Source: Ferrimicrobium sp. (GTDB taxonomy: Bacteria; Actinomycetota; Acidimicrobiia; Acidimicrobiales; Acidimicrobiaceae). Taken from it: a DNA stretch of 33,660 nt. This document shows, one piece after another, positions 7,813 through 15,823 of the stretch; within the stretch, counting starts at the first letter, position 1; every line of letters begins with the position of its first letter. The stretch lies in NCBI RefSeq assembly GCF_027319265.1, contig NZ_DAHVNP010000033.1, positions 1 through 33,660 on the forward strand, read 5' to 3'. Position numbers and translations under genes: made by a program. The notes under the pieces are model-generated. The model saw nothing but the letters and a program-made list of their open reading frames with translations. It was not told where the DNA came from and searched no databases.

Positions 7813-8193
7813 ATGACCAACAGCGAGGAACTAAAGGACGAGTACGAGCTCCTTGTTTCAATCATGTGCAAAGCGCTGAATGATCCTAAGCGGCTTCTGA
7901 TCCTCACCCTTCTTGGGGAGCGACCACGCACCGTCTCCAACCTCGTGGAGGAGATAGGTTCACCGCAGACCAACATCTCCCAACATCTCACCGTCCTCAG
8001 GGACCGCGGACTCGTCAATGCGACCCGAGAAGGGACCTCGGTGACCTACTCCCTCTCCCATCCCCAGATCCTCACCGCGATCACGACGCTCCGCGAAGTG
8101 ATGCATGACGAGATTGACCGAAAACAACGACTCATCGCCACCGACGAAGAGCCACTCCCGACTGCAAAGGTCTCTCGACTCCGCCAGGCCTAA
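7813..8193 (+). CDS. ArsR/SmtB-family regulator, probable sHdrR-type sensor
   Basis: Protein of 126 aa with a winged helix: KALNDPKRLLILTLL (helix 2-3), SPQTNISQHLTVLRDRGLVN (recognition helix) and TREGTSVTYSLSHP (wing). The only cysteine is C19, just before KALNDPKRL. Persulfide-responsive ArsR proteins (SqrR, BigR, sHdrR) normally use two cysteines, so this one must either work as a dimer with one Cys per chain, use another ligand, or have lost sensing. It sits between the lipoate ligase and the sHdr operon, convergent with the latter. Control of the sHdr operon is inferred from location only. The start at 7813 is preferred over 7753 because the first 20 residues of the longer version are not ArsR-like. 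Confidence 0.85.
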   Translation: MTNSEELKDEYELLVSIMCKALNDPKRLLILTLLGERPRTVSNLVEEIGSPQTNISQHLTVLRDRGLVNATREGTSVTYSLSHPQILTAITTLREVMHDEIDRKQRLIATDEEPLPTAKVSRLRQA

Positions 8194-8222
8194 TCTGCTA
8201 TGATTCTCGATGGCGTGCAAGG

Positions 8223-8873
8223 CTAGACGCCAGGTAACGCTGCCACGACCCAGTACTTGCCGGCTTCTTCTACCACGCGTAGCTGCTGAAGCCCCTCATC
8301 CGCGGGTCCTCTCATTCGCTCCCCGGTGTCAATGGCGAACTGGCTACCGTGTTGGGGGCAGGTCATGACGCCATCCTCGATCACCGCACCCCCCAAGGGG
8401 CTGCCAGCATGAGGGCAGGGACCCACCAAGCAGACCGGCTTGCCCTGGCCTTTGATCAAAATCAACTCACCGAGTTCGTGTTCAACACAGGCCAGGATGC
8501 CCAGACGACCCGCTACGTCAGCGACCGAACACAGCGGGACCAACCGCGGACGTTGCGACCCCGACTCGAACTCCTTCACAAGACGCCGGAGCAAGACTCC
8601 CAGCCCACCAGAGTTCTCGATTCTGTCCGCGCCAGCTCGCTCGGCAGCAACCCAGAGATCCTGGTCCTGAACCATCGTATGGGCGATGAGGGTAGCACGG
8701 GGATTCTGCGCGCGCACCTGGGTGATCCTCGCTAGATCGGCCTCCTCCACCAATGGAAGAAGCAGCACCTCCGCAGCAACCGGATCGGATGTGAGCTCAC
8801 TATTGCTCTGTCGCCTTGCACGCTCGACACTCATGCGAGCGACGCTGTCGTCCGAATCGACATAGATCAACAC
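8223..8873 (-). CDS. Degenerate receiver domain fused to a Rieske [2Fe-2S] ferredoxin
   Basis: Product of about 216 aa from a GTG at 8873; the start is uncertain, since the open frame runs to 8981 inside dsrE2 and an ATG at 8834 would cut the first strand. Residues ~1-100 look like a response-regulator receiver: an initial VLIYVDSDDSV strand, later RATLIAHTM and WVAAERAGADR, then a final helix. The phospho-accepting Asp position appears to be replaced (LLLPLVEEADL). Residues ~113-214 are a Rieske domain with CPH (C153, H155) and CPQHG (C172, H175), the complete cluster ligand set. It is the last gene of the sHdr operon. A soluble electron carrier, possibly docking through the receiver fold, is inference. 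I know of no described function for this fusion. Confidence 0.75.
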   Translation of the reverse strand: MLIYVDSDDSVARMSVERARRQSNSELTSDPVAAEVLLLPLVEEADLARITQVRAQNPRATLIAHTMVQDQDLWVAAERAGADRIENSGGLGVLLRRLVKEFESGSQRPRLVPLCSVADVAGRLGILACVEHELGELILIKGQGKPVCLVGPCPHAGSPLGGAVIEDGVMTCPQHGSQFAIDTGERMRGPADEGLQQLRVVEEAGKYWVVAALPGV

Positions 8874-8892
8874 GAAAGGGTCAATTTCTGCC

Positions 8893-9381
8893 TCATATGA
8901 ACATACTGATGTCAGCCTCAGCCGCCATGTTAATAAAACTCGCTGCACCGATCGGGGGTTGGATTCCGTCGATGAAATCATCCTTGCTCAGTCCGTAGAG
9001 ATCCATGGTCATCTGACAGGGGTGCAGTCGAACCTCCAGATCGAGTGCCATCTCAAGCAGCTCCGTTGGAGAAGCGACCTTGTGATCGGTTGCGAGAGTC
9101 TTGATCATCTTCGTGCCGACCCCAGCAAAGTTGATCTTGCCCAACCGCAGCCGATCGGTCCCACCCGCATCGACGAGCGACTCCGCCTTCTGCATCCAGT
9201 TGCTACCCGTCACTCTGATACTGTTCTTCTGTAGCACCCGGAGGCCCCAGAAGGTGAAAAACACATCCACCTCTAGTCCCGAAGCTGCAGCAGTCGTCGC
9301 CAATATCAACACCGGCCATACCCGATCCAAGTCATTGCTCCAGCAGATCATCGCCATCTTCTTGGTCTCATCATTAGTCAC
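8893..9381 (-). CDS. dsrE2: DsrE2-like sulfurtransferase/sulfur-carrier protein
   Basis: Protein of 162 aa of the DrsE_2 type: MAMICWSNDLDRVWPVLILA at the start, VDVFFTFWGLRVL, and HPCQMTMDLYGL with C122 at the conserved Cys place, followed by a C-terminal ASFINMAAEAD. DsrE2 proteins accompany TusA in sulfur oxidisers and move persulfide sulfur. GTG at 9381 is the start, with GGGGGA six bases upstream. It lies 21 bases after lbpA2 and its end is followed directly by the Rieske fusion. C13 is a second cysteine. Membrane helices of some DsrE2A forms are not evident, so it looks soluble. Confidence 0.82.
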   Translation of the reverse strand: MTNDETKKMAMICWSNDLDRVWPVLILATTAAASGLEVDVFFTFWGLRVLQKNSIRVTGSNWMQKAESLVDAGGTDRLRLGKINFAGVGTKMIKTLATDHKVASPTELLEMALDLEVRLHPCQMTMDLYGLSKDDFIDGIQPPIGAASFINMAAEADISMFI

Positions 9382-9402
9382 GCCGAATCCCCCTTTTCCT
9401 TT

Positions 9403-9849
9403 CTACTCAGTACATCGAAAGCACTGAATTCCCTCGCGCTCGATCATCTCGCGATAGTGCTCGAACGCTTCTGGACCATCGACCAACCCCTCCAACTCCT
9501 CATTGGTGGAGTATTCAATCAGGTAGAGCCAGCCAACCTCATAGGGGTCTCTGTTGGCCACGGCAACATCGGCATCAAAGGCGACCCGATTATTCTCCCG
9601 GATCACCCCGGTCAACGGTGAGATCAAGGGACCCACCCACTTGGCGCTCTCTAACACCGTCAACGGCCGTCCACGCGCCACGTTCCGTCCTACCGGCTTC
9701 CAACTCAACTGCACCAACCGGCCCATCCGCGTTTGGGCAACGTCGGTCATCCCCACCCGGGCAAGCCCTCCCTCGACCTTCACCCAGACATCGGCATCGA
9801 GGTCATAGTAGCGATCGGTAGGGATAGCGCACCCGGCCCACGTCTCCAT
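9403..9849 (-). CDS. lbpA2: Lipoate-binding protein (GcvH-like), second copy
   Basis: Protein of 148 aa with the GcvH fold. The lipoyl-lysine motif is LESAKWVGP with K70, preceded by RVGMTDVAQTRMG, the strand pattern of GcvH/LbpA. LbpA proteins of the sHdr system differ from glycine-cleavage GcvH and carry lipoate for sulfur-bound intermediates. It is 2 bases downstream of the first lbpA gene and shares its K70 spacing exactly, so the pair looks like a tandem duplication that diverged. C-terminal C145 (and possibly C142 in IQCFRC) is absent from plain GcvH. Start ATG at 9849. Confidence 0.88.
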   Translation of the reverse strand: METWAGCAIPTDRYYDLDADVWVKVEGGLARVGMTDVAQTRMGRLVQLSWKPVGRNVARGRPLTVLESAKWVGPLISPLTGVIRENNRVAFDADVAVANRDPYEVGWLYLIEYSTNEELEGLVDGPEAFEHYREMIEREGIQCFRCTE

Positions 9850-9851
9850 CG

Positions 9852-10292
9852 CTAACCGTCGCTACACGCAATTCCTTGATCATCGAGGAACGCCTTGTAG
9901 CGTTGTACCCCCTCGATGCCAGTCGCAAGTTCAGCGAGGTCACCCTCCCAATTACTCGGGGCAACTCTCGCAACCCAACCCTCACCATACGGATCCGAGT
10001 TCAAAAGTCCTGGAGTCCCCACCAGGCGTTCATTAACCACGAGCACCTCACCCTCAACAGGACAGGGCACAGGACCGACCCACTTGCCACTCTCGACGGT
10101 GGCGAGACTGCGGCCCTTCTTGATTGGCTTACCCGCGGCCTTCAAGGATACCGAGATAATCGTCTTCGCGAGATTCTGCGCCACATCGGTGAGTCCAATC
10201 ACTACCTCATCACCATCGGGGCGTGCCCAAACATGCTTCTCGATCAGATAGTACAGATCCTCTGGGAGCTCGCATCCGTTTTCCTTACTCAT
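9852..10292 (-). CDS. lbpA1: Lipoate-binding protein LbpA (GcvH-like), first copy
   Basis: Protein of 146 aa. The lipoyl-lysine motif VESGKWVGP has K70, and IGLTDVAQNLAKTI is the typical GcvH/LbpA strand. The ATG at 10292 was chosen because the MSKENGC start matches the family length and overlaps the stop of the preceding small gene by 8 bases; the frame to 10340 overlaps that gene more. AGGAG sits right before the start. In sHdr sulfur oxidation, lipoylated LbpA is the acceptor/carrier that the sHdr complex acts on (established for related systems). C7 and C143 are also present. Confidence 0.9.
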   Translation of the reverse strand: MSKENGCELPEDLYYLIEKHVWARPDGDEVVIGLTDVAQNLAKTIISVSLKAAGKPIKKGRSLATVESGKWVGPVPCPVEGEVLVVNERLVGTPGLLNSDPYGEGWVARVAPSNWEGDLAELATGIEGVQRYKAFLDDQGIACSDG

Positions 10293-10590
10293 CTCTCTCC
10301 TCTTCTCGATGATAACCAACTTCACTGGGATGTTCACCAATCAGATGTTGAACAAGGATATCCATCCCCACCAGCCTGATATCTGCTTCGTACTCCTCAA
10401 TGAAACCATCCTCGGGGTGTCCACGTTTGATCGCCTGCACATAGGCCTCCTCACAGAGCGGGCAGCTGACCCGGTACGAGGGTCGACTCCCTTTTGCCGC
10501 GATGGCGACGAGTTCTGGATGACGGGCAATCAGGTGTCGATGAAGACTCTCATATCCGAGATTTTCCTCCTCACAGGTCGGACACTCCAT
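10285..10590 (-). CDS. Small Cys/His protein with two zinc-finger-like halves
   Basis: Protein of 101 aa with two similar halves. The first has CPTCEEENLGYESLHRH then LIARHPE; the second has CPLCEEAYVQ and, about 40 residues later, DILVQHLIGEHPSE. Each half pairs CxxC with a His-rich helix, as in C2H2-type zinc fingers. The C-terminus is strongly acidic/basic. Its start overlaps the EMO stop by one base (TAATG) and its stop overlaps lbpA1, so it is translated within the operon. I do not know a function. Zinc binding and a structural or assembly role for the sHdr/LbpA machinery are inference. Confidence 0.7.
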   Translation of the reverse strand: MECPTCEEENLGYESLHRHLIARHPELVAIAAKGSRPSYRVSCPLCEEAYVQAIKRGHPEDGFIEEYEADIRLVGMDILVQHLIGEHPSEVGYHREEERDE

Positions 10591-12755
10591 TAGACATCCA
10601 CCAGTTCGGTCGCCTCGGTCGCCTCTGCGAAGAGTTCAACGATGTCGATCACCTTCAGCGAGTCCTCAATCCCTACCGTCTTGACCGCATCAGAGAACAT
10701 CGCGTAATCCTTGGGACAGGCAACGACGAAGTAGTCAACCCCAAGCCCCTGAGCCTCCTTGATTCGGTTGACCGACGGCCGTTCCTCCAGGTACGAATCA
10801 TCCATCCAGATTCTTCCACCCCCGGCCCCACAACAGAAGGAGTTCGCTCCATGACGTGGCATCTCGACAAGCTCACAACCAAGTCCAGCGATCACCGCCC
10901 TCGGTGTATCAAAGATACGATTGTACCGACCCAGATAGCAGGGATCGTGATAGGTCACCCTGCGTCCTAAGCTGCGCGGAGCAACCTCCTCGGTGAACAT
11001 GAGGATAGCGAGTAGCTCAGAGTAGTGGAGTACGGGCTTGTCAAGCCCAAAGGACGGATACTCATTGCGAAGCGTGTTGAAGGTATGAGGATCGGTCGTG
11101 AAGATCTTATCAAACGAGGCTTTGGAGAAGGCCGCCATATTCTGTTCAACAAGCATCTCGAAGAGCCCCTCCTCGCCTACCCGGCGTACATCGTTGCCGG
11201 CGTTACGCTCGTCATCGAAGAGAATCCCGAACGAGACCCCACTCGCATTGAGCACCTTGGCAAGCGTCTGCGAGATACTCATCAGGCGCTCATCAAAGGA
11301 GGCAAAATCACCCAAGAACCACAGATACTCAACATGCTCTTTGCGTGCATCGACGATGGGGAAGTCCAACCCCTTGGTCCAGCGTGCACGCATTCGAGCG
11401 CTCTTACCAAAGGAGTTGCCCTGGGTCGCAATATTCTGCAACGCCGACTGTAGCGTCGGCTCCATCTCTCCCCGATCAACCAACGAGCGTCTGAGCTGTA
11501 CGATGGTTGGCACGTGTTCGATACCAACTGGGCAGATCTCAACACAGGCCATACACGTGGTACAGGACCAAAGCGTCTTGTCAACGATCACGTCCCCAGC
11601 GAGTTGCCCATCACCCACCAGTGGACCCGACGCCACCGGGCGAGTTTCGGTATCGAGTAGAAGAGGGATATGCCGACTGCGGTCGACCCACTGGCGAAGG
11701 TCAAGAATAAAATCACGGGGTGAGAGCGGGGCACCAGCCGTTCGCGCAGGACAGACAGCGTGACAGCGCCCGCACTTGGTGCAAGAATCAAAGCCCAATA
11801 ACTCCCGTGGCGTAAAATCATCGATGGAGGAGTAGCCGGTCTTACCCTCTGGTGGCGCGGGAATACGCCTCGTCGTTGCGAGATCCCTGACGGCGAGATT
11901 GGTCGGGGAAGCCAACATATGCCACGCCTTTGACCAGGGAATATAGGCAACAAATGCAAGAGCCATCCCGACATGGACCCACCACAACCAGGCATGAATC
12001 GCCCGAGCACCGGCCGAGCCGACACCGAGCGAGACCAGCCCCTTACCAACCAGATAACCCAGCCAGGTCCAGCGCTCAAAACTCGGAAAACCCTCACCAT
12101 CGATGCGCAATCCCTGAATGAGGATCCCGGTGAGAAGGATTAGCAGGAGACCCACTACAAAGACCTGATCGCCGATCACGATCTTGGCCCTGGAGTACCC
12201 TCCCTCTGGACGTTGTGCCCGCGTGTAGTCGAGCGCAGTCTCGCGCGAGAACCAACGCCGATAGGTGAGCAGAATAGTTCCCACCAGCGCCGCTAAACCA
12301 GCCAGGTCAAAGACGGCGTTGTAGCCTAGATAGAACGGACCCTGAAAGAAGCTGTAGGTATGTCCGGTGATGAACCGGGAAGCATTGCCAAGGATATCGT
12401 AATCAAGGCTCAGAATCGAGGTTGCAAGAAAGAGCCCGATGAATCCCCAAAACAGCAGGAGATGGCTCACCCCAACCTTTCTCTTCGACTTGGTGACCGT
12501 CTTGTTCGCAGCGATGGTGACCAAGGAACTCGCGAACTTTGGACGCTCTGACACCTCCGGGATATCTCTGGCATCGCGTCGCCGCAACCAGGAGAAGGAC
12601 GCTGAGCGCCTTCCGTGGTTATATTCGATGACCCGCTTGAAGAAGCCGGTAAAGAAGATCGCCAAGACGACGACGGCGAGAAGATAGAACACCATCTTCG
12701 CCGTCTCGGTCTCGCCCCCGAAAATCTTCCTCGTCTCGATGACCCCAACCAGCAC
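10590..12755 (-). CDS. emo: Membrane FeS oxidoreductase, ETF:(mena)quinone oxidoreductase type (EMO)
   Basis: Protein of 721 aa. Residues ~20-280 hold six or so membrane helices of a NarI-like cytochrome b type. Then come two [4Fe-4S] motifs, C325/C328/C331/C335 (CTKCGRCHAVCP) and C398/C401/C404/C408 (CTTCMACVEICP), then two CCG domains as in HdrB/HdrD. The second CCG domain is intact (HDPCYLGRYN with C606; NSFCCGAGGG with C641-C642; C680) and the first lacks its cysteines. This layout is that of the Rv0338c-like/EMO proteins next to etfAB, which pass electrons from EtfAB to menaquinone. GTG at 12755 follows GGAGG by about 6 bases and the etfA stop by 2 bases. It is the membrane exit point for electrons from sulfur oxidation (inference from context). 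Confidence 0.87.
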   Translation of the reverse strand: MLVGVIETRKIFGGETETAKMVFYLLAVVVLAIFFTGFFKRVIEYNHGRRSASFSWLRRRDARDIPEVSERPKFASSLVTIAANKTVTKSKRKVGVSHLLLFWGFIGLFLATSILSLDYDILGNASRFITGHTYSFFQGPFYLGYNAVFDLAGLAALVGTILLTYRRWFSRETALDYTRAQRPEGGYSRAKIVIGDQVFVVGLLLILLTGILIQGLRIDGEGFPSFERWTWLGYLVGKGLVSLGVGSAGARAIHAWLWWVHVGMALAFVAYIPWSKAWHMLASPTNLAVRDLATTRRIPAPPEGKTGYSSIDDFTPRELLGFDSCTKCGRCHAVCPARTAGAPLSPRDFILDLRQWVDRSRHIPLLLDTETRPVASGPLVGDGQLAGDVIVDKTLWSCTTCMACVEICPVGIEHVPTIVQLRRSLVDRGEMEPTLQSALQNIATQGNSFGKSARMRARWTKGLDFPIVDARKEHVEYLWFLGDFASFDERLMSISQTLAKVLNASGVSFGILFDDERNAGNDVRRVGEEGLFEMLVEQNMAAFSKASFDKIFTTDPHTFNTLRNEYPSFGLDKPVLHYSELLAILMFTEEVAPRSLGRRVTYHDPCYLGRYNRIFDTPRAVIAGLGCELVEMPRHGANSFCCGAGGGRIWMDDSYLEERPSVNRIKEAQGLGVDYFVVACPKDYAMFSDAVKTVGIEDSLKVIDIVELFAEATEATELVDV

Positions 12756-12757
12756 CC

Positions 12758-13717
12758 TCAGCCTCCGACTTGATCAGTCAATTCCGGAACGAGGTCGAAG
12801 AGATCCAAGGTAGTGCCGTAGTGGGCAACCTCAAAGATCGGTGCTTTTGCGTCGGTGTTGCAGGCGATGATGACATCGGCGCTGCGCATCCCCTCAAGAT
12901 GTTCGGGTGCCCCCGAGATTCCAAAGGCGAGATAGACCGTCGGCTTGACCTTCTTGCCTGACTTACCGACCTGGTGGGGCTTTGGCAACCAACCCTGGTC
13001 GATCACCGGACGTGAGGCAGAGAGTGGTGCCTTCAACGCCTCGGCCAACTCTGCCACCAGTTCAACATTCTCCTTGGAGCCAATGCCCCGCCCAACCGAC
13101 ACGAGAAGCGGTGCAGCGGTGATGTCCACACCACTGCTGTCGGGCTCGCGAAGCTCAATCGCAACACCTTTCGCACTCACTAGTGCCCCACCGACATCGA
13201 CCACTTCACGTCTTGGCTCACCGGCCACTCGCCCAGCATCCGAGCCAAACGAACCCGGGACCACCGAGAGCACCGCCGGGAAGGCATCGATCTCCACCTC
13301 CGACATCAACTTGCCGCCATAGAGCTGCGAGGTAACCACCAGCGAACCCCCCTCCAGCACCGCGTTTGTGACGTACGAGGCGAGCACACCGCCTAATTGG
13401 GTTGCCAAGGCACCAGCCAGGTCGATCCCCACCGTACCGGTACTGACCAAAACGACCTTCGGGTTGGCGCTGCGGATGACCTCCCCAAGCGCCACCTCCC
13501 ACTGCGGCGCACAGTACGCGGCCTCCATGCCACGCATCGAGAAGAGCACATCAGCCACCCCAAAAAGATCTTGGCCAGAGGGCTCACCAGCGAGCGCGAG
13601 CGCCAGCTCACCCGAGAAGCCATCGCTGAGCTCGCGGCCCTTTCCTAACAGCTCATAGGTAACATCGGGGACCTCCCCTGCTACCGCCTCAGCTATAACC
13701 AACACATCAACCGACAT
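12758..13717 (-). CDS. etfA: Electron transfer flavoprotein alpha subunit
   Basis: Protein of 319 aa, the normal EtfA length. The C-terminal FAD domain has GRGIGSKENVELVAELAE, then PLSASRPVIDQGWLP and KPTVYLAFGISGAPEHLEGM, with NTDAKAPIFEVA near the end: the classic EtfA signature. The N-terminal domain I is alternating alpha/beta. AAAGGAAGG precedes the ATG at 13717. It pairs with etfB (order etfB-etfA) between shdrB3 and emo. In sHdr systems with EtfAB, the flavoprotein takes electrons from the FeS subunits (established context); bifurcation versus simple transfer cannot be decided from sequence. Confidence 0.95.
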   Translation of the reverse strand: MSVDVLVIAEAVAGEVPDVTYELLGKGRELSDGFSGELALALAGEPSGQDLFGVADVLFSMRGMEAAYCAPQWEVALGEVIRSANPKVVLVSTGTVGIDLAGALATQLGGVLASYVTNAVLEGGSLVVTSQLYGGKLMSEVEIDAFPAVLSVVPGSFGSDAGRVAGEPRREVVDVGGALVSAKGVAIELREPDSSGVDITAAPLLVSVGRGIGSKENVELVAELAEALKAPLSASRPVIDQGWLPKPHQVGKSGKKVKPTVYLAFGISGAPEHLEGMRSADVIIACNTDAKAPIFEVAHYGTTLDLFDLVPELTDQVGG

Positions 13718-13743
13718 CGGACCTTCCTTTCACACCTCCGGGA

Positions 13744-14514
13744 CTATACAAGACCCTTGGACTTGATAATCTCAATGATCTCCGCTGCCACTTCCTTGGG
13801 GGAACCCTTGAGCATGGTCGCTCCGGCTCCCGTCGACTCAGGGGGATAGAGCCGGCGGACCTTCACTTGAGCAGTAGTGTCGCCGACTTCGACCTCGTGT
13901 TCAGCGATCTCGCCCGTCTGCATCGCCTGGCGAATTCTTGAGATAGGCGCATACCTTGGTGTCTGCTTGGCGGCTTGGATGCCGAGCACCGCTGGTAAAT
14001 CGAGTTCGCTCACCCCCAGGAGTCCACCGCCCATCTCTTGGGTTACCCTGACTTTGGTGTCAGACCCCTCGACGCCAACCACCACCGCCGCGTGAGGAAC
14101 CTCCAGCAGGGAGCCGAGGATACCGGCGAGCTGACCATCTAAGTCATCGGCAGCCTGTACCCCAGTGAGGACCAGATCAAATGGCTCGCCAGCGAGGAAG
14201 GAGGCGAGGCGTTGGGCACGTTCGCGTGAACGAACCCAGCCATCCGGATCATTCCCCGTTAACTTGACCACTCGATCAGCCCCCTTGGCCAACGCCGCAT
14301 AGAGCGTTTGATCAACGTCTGGCTCATCGAGGGCAACGACGGTCACCGACGCCCCTAACGTATCCTTTAACGTCAACGCCTCCTCGAGGGCAGCCTCATC
14401 CCACTCATTGGAGACGAACTTGACAAACTCGCGGTCGATATCAGTCCCTGCATCGTTGACCTCCAACTCCTCAACAAGGTCCGCTAACTGCCGCATGGCA
14501 ACGACGATCTGCAT
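13744..14514 (-). CDS. etfB: Electron transfer flavoprotein beta subunit
   Basis: Protein of 256 aa. It starts MQIVVAMRQLADLVEEL and has the EtfB AMP/nucleotide-binding domain; VRVTQEMGGGLLGVSELDLP and AVLGIQAAKQTPRYAP match the EtfB signature region. Its ATG at 14514 follows the shdrB3 stop by one base, with GGAGG seven bases upstream, so it is translationally coupled. It forms a heterodimer with EtfA. About 26 bases separate it from etfA. Confidence 0.95.
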   Translation of the reverse strand: MQIVVAMRQLADLVEELEVNDAGTDIDREFVKFVSNEWDEAALEEALTLKDTLGASVTVVALDEPDVDQTLYAALAKGADRVVKLTGNDPDGWVRSRERAQRLASFLAGEPFDLVLTGVQAADDLDGQLAGILGSLLEVPHAAVVVGVEGSDTKVRVTQEMGGGLLGVSELDLPAVLGIQAAKQTPRYAPISRIRQAMQTGEIAEHEVEVGDTTAQVKVRRLYPPESTGAGATMLKGSPKEVAAEIIEIIKSKGLV

Positions 14515-14515
14515 C

Positions 14516-15823
14516 TCAACTCCTCCAATCCTCTCCTCGCATCGCGATATCTACCATCTCGGCTATATCCATCACTCGTAGCCCTTCGTTACCCGTCGAT
14601 TTTGCCGCATCCTCAAATCTGGATACCTCGTAGGGACATGCGACCGCGAGAATGTCGGCACCGGTTGCCGCCGCCTCCCTCACCCGTCGTTCGGAGAGTC
14701 GCTCCGAGAGCTGATTTGCATTGAATCCATCGAGCCACATGCCACCTCCCCCTCCGCCACAGCAGTATGAGTTCTCCCGGCACCTTCCCATCTCGAGCAG
14801 TTTGACACCGGGTATTGCCTCGATGATCTTGCGCGGTGCCTCATACTCCCCATTGTGCCGTCCTAGATAACACGGATCATGGAAGGTAACGGTGGCATCA
14901 AGGCTTCCCGCAAAGTCAATCTGATCGAGAAGAGGGGCCAGCAGCTGCGAGTAGTGAAAGGCCTCGAAGGTGTGTCCATACTTTGGATAGATCTTCTTCA
15001 AGGCATTGAACCCATGTGGATCTGGGGTGACGATACGGTTGAACTGATACTTCGCGAGCACATCGACCACCTCCTCCATCAAGGACTCAAAGAGACCCTT
15101 CTCGCCCGCCAGTCGCTGCGAGTCTCCCAACGTCTTCTCCTCGGCGCCCAAGATAGCAAAATCGACATTCAAGCTGGTCATGATGCGTGCAAAGGCTTGC
15201 GCAGCCTGTTGGCCCCTGGGATGGAAGCTCCAGTAGTCCTCCACATAGAACAACACATCGACAGGACTTGGGTCACTTGCCAACACGCGTACCTCTACTC
15301 CAGCGCCCTTGGTCCACGCGTGTCTTCGACGCGGATTCTCGCCTAAGGCATTCCCATAGCGAAACGTCTTCTCCATCACCTGTTGGAGTTCGTCAGGGAT
15401 GGTCCCCTCGACCATCGCAACCTCACGTACGGCTGGCATTACCTCGATCATGTTCACCTCTTTGGGGCAGACGCGAAGACAGTTGCCGCAGGTGGTACAC
15501 TTCCAAAGCTCATCAGATTTGAAGAGATCAAGGCCTGTCTGGACGGCCCGGTGAATCTTGCGGGGACCATACTCCGACACCAGATCGACCGGACACACCG
15601 GAACACACTTGCCACAGCCGAAACAGTATTCGAGGGAGTTGCCACCCTCGAGCGCAGCGATCTTTGCAAAGCCTGCCGCGCTATAGTCGGTCAATACCCG
15701 CGAATGGAGCATCCTTGAGGACGAACCTGAGACGTCCCACTCTCTTCCAGAGAGTGACGACGTGACAATAGCTTCGTCTAATTCGGACACTCCGGCGGGT
15801 TGCTTAGTACCCCCTATTGGCAT
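14516..15823 (-). CDS. shdrB3: sHdr FeS subunit, fused HdrC-HdrB type (sHdrB3)
   Basis: Protein of 435 aa joining HdrC- and HdrB-like halves. Two [4Fe-4S] motifs are intact: C67/70/73/77 (CFGCGKCVPVCP) and C109/112/115/119 (CTTCGNCLRVCP). Two CCG domains follow. The second has C318 (HDPCYLGRHN), C348, C354-C355 (SYCCGGGGGG) and C396. The first (about residues 195-290) contains no cysteine and is degenerate. The same layout, including the dead first CCG domain, is seen in the EMO protein downstream. The start is ATG at 15823 with GGGAG upstream; it overlaps the preceding hyp gene by 20 bases. Systems with fused sHdrB3 plus etfAB are the type II sHdr arrangement (established knowledge). Confidence 0.88.
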   Translation of the reverse strand: MPIGGTKQPAGVSELDEAIVTSSLSGREWDVSGSSSRMLHSRVLTDYSAAGFAKIAALEGGNSLEYCFGCGKCVPVCPVDLVSEYGPRKIHRAVQTGLDLFKSDELWKCTTCGNCLRVCPKEVNMIEVMPAVREVAMVEGTIPDELQQVMEKTFRYGNALGENPRRRHAWTKGAGVEVRVLASDPSPVDVLFYVEDYWSFHPRGQQAAQAFARIMTSLNVDFAILGAEEKTLGDSQRLAGEKGLFESLMEEVVDVLAKYQFNRIVTPDPHGFNALKKIYPKYGHTFEAFHYSQLLAPLLDQIDFAGSLDATVTFHDPCYLGRHNGEYEAPRKIIEAIPGVKLLEMGRCRENSYCCGGGGGGMWLDGFNANQLSERLSERRVREAAATGADILAVACPYEVSRFEDAAKSTGNEGLRVMDIAEMVDIAMRGEDWRS

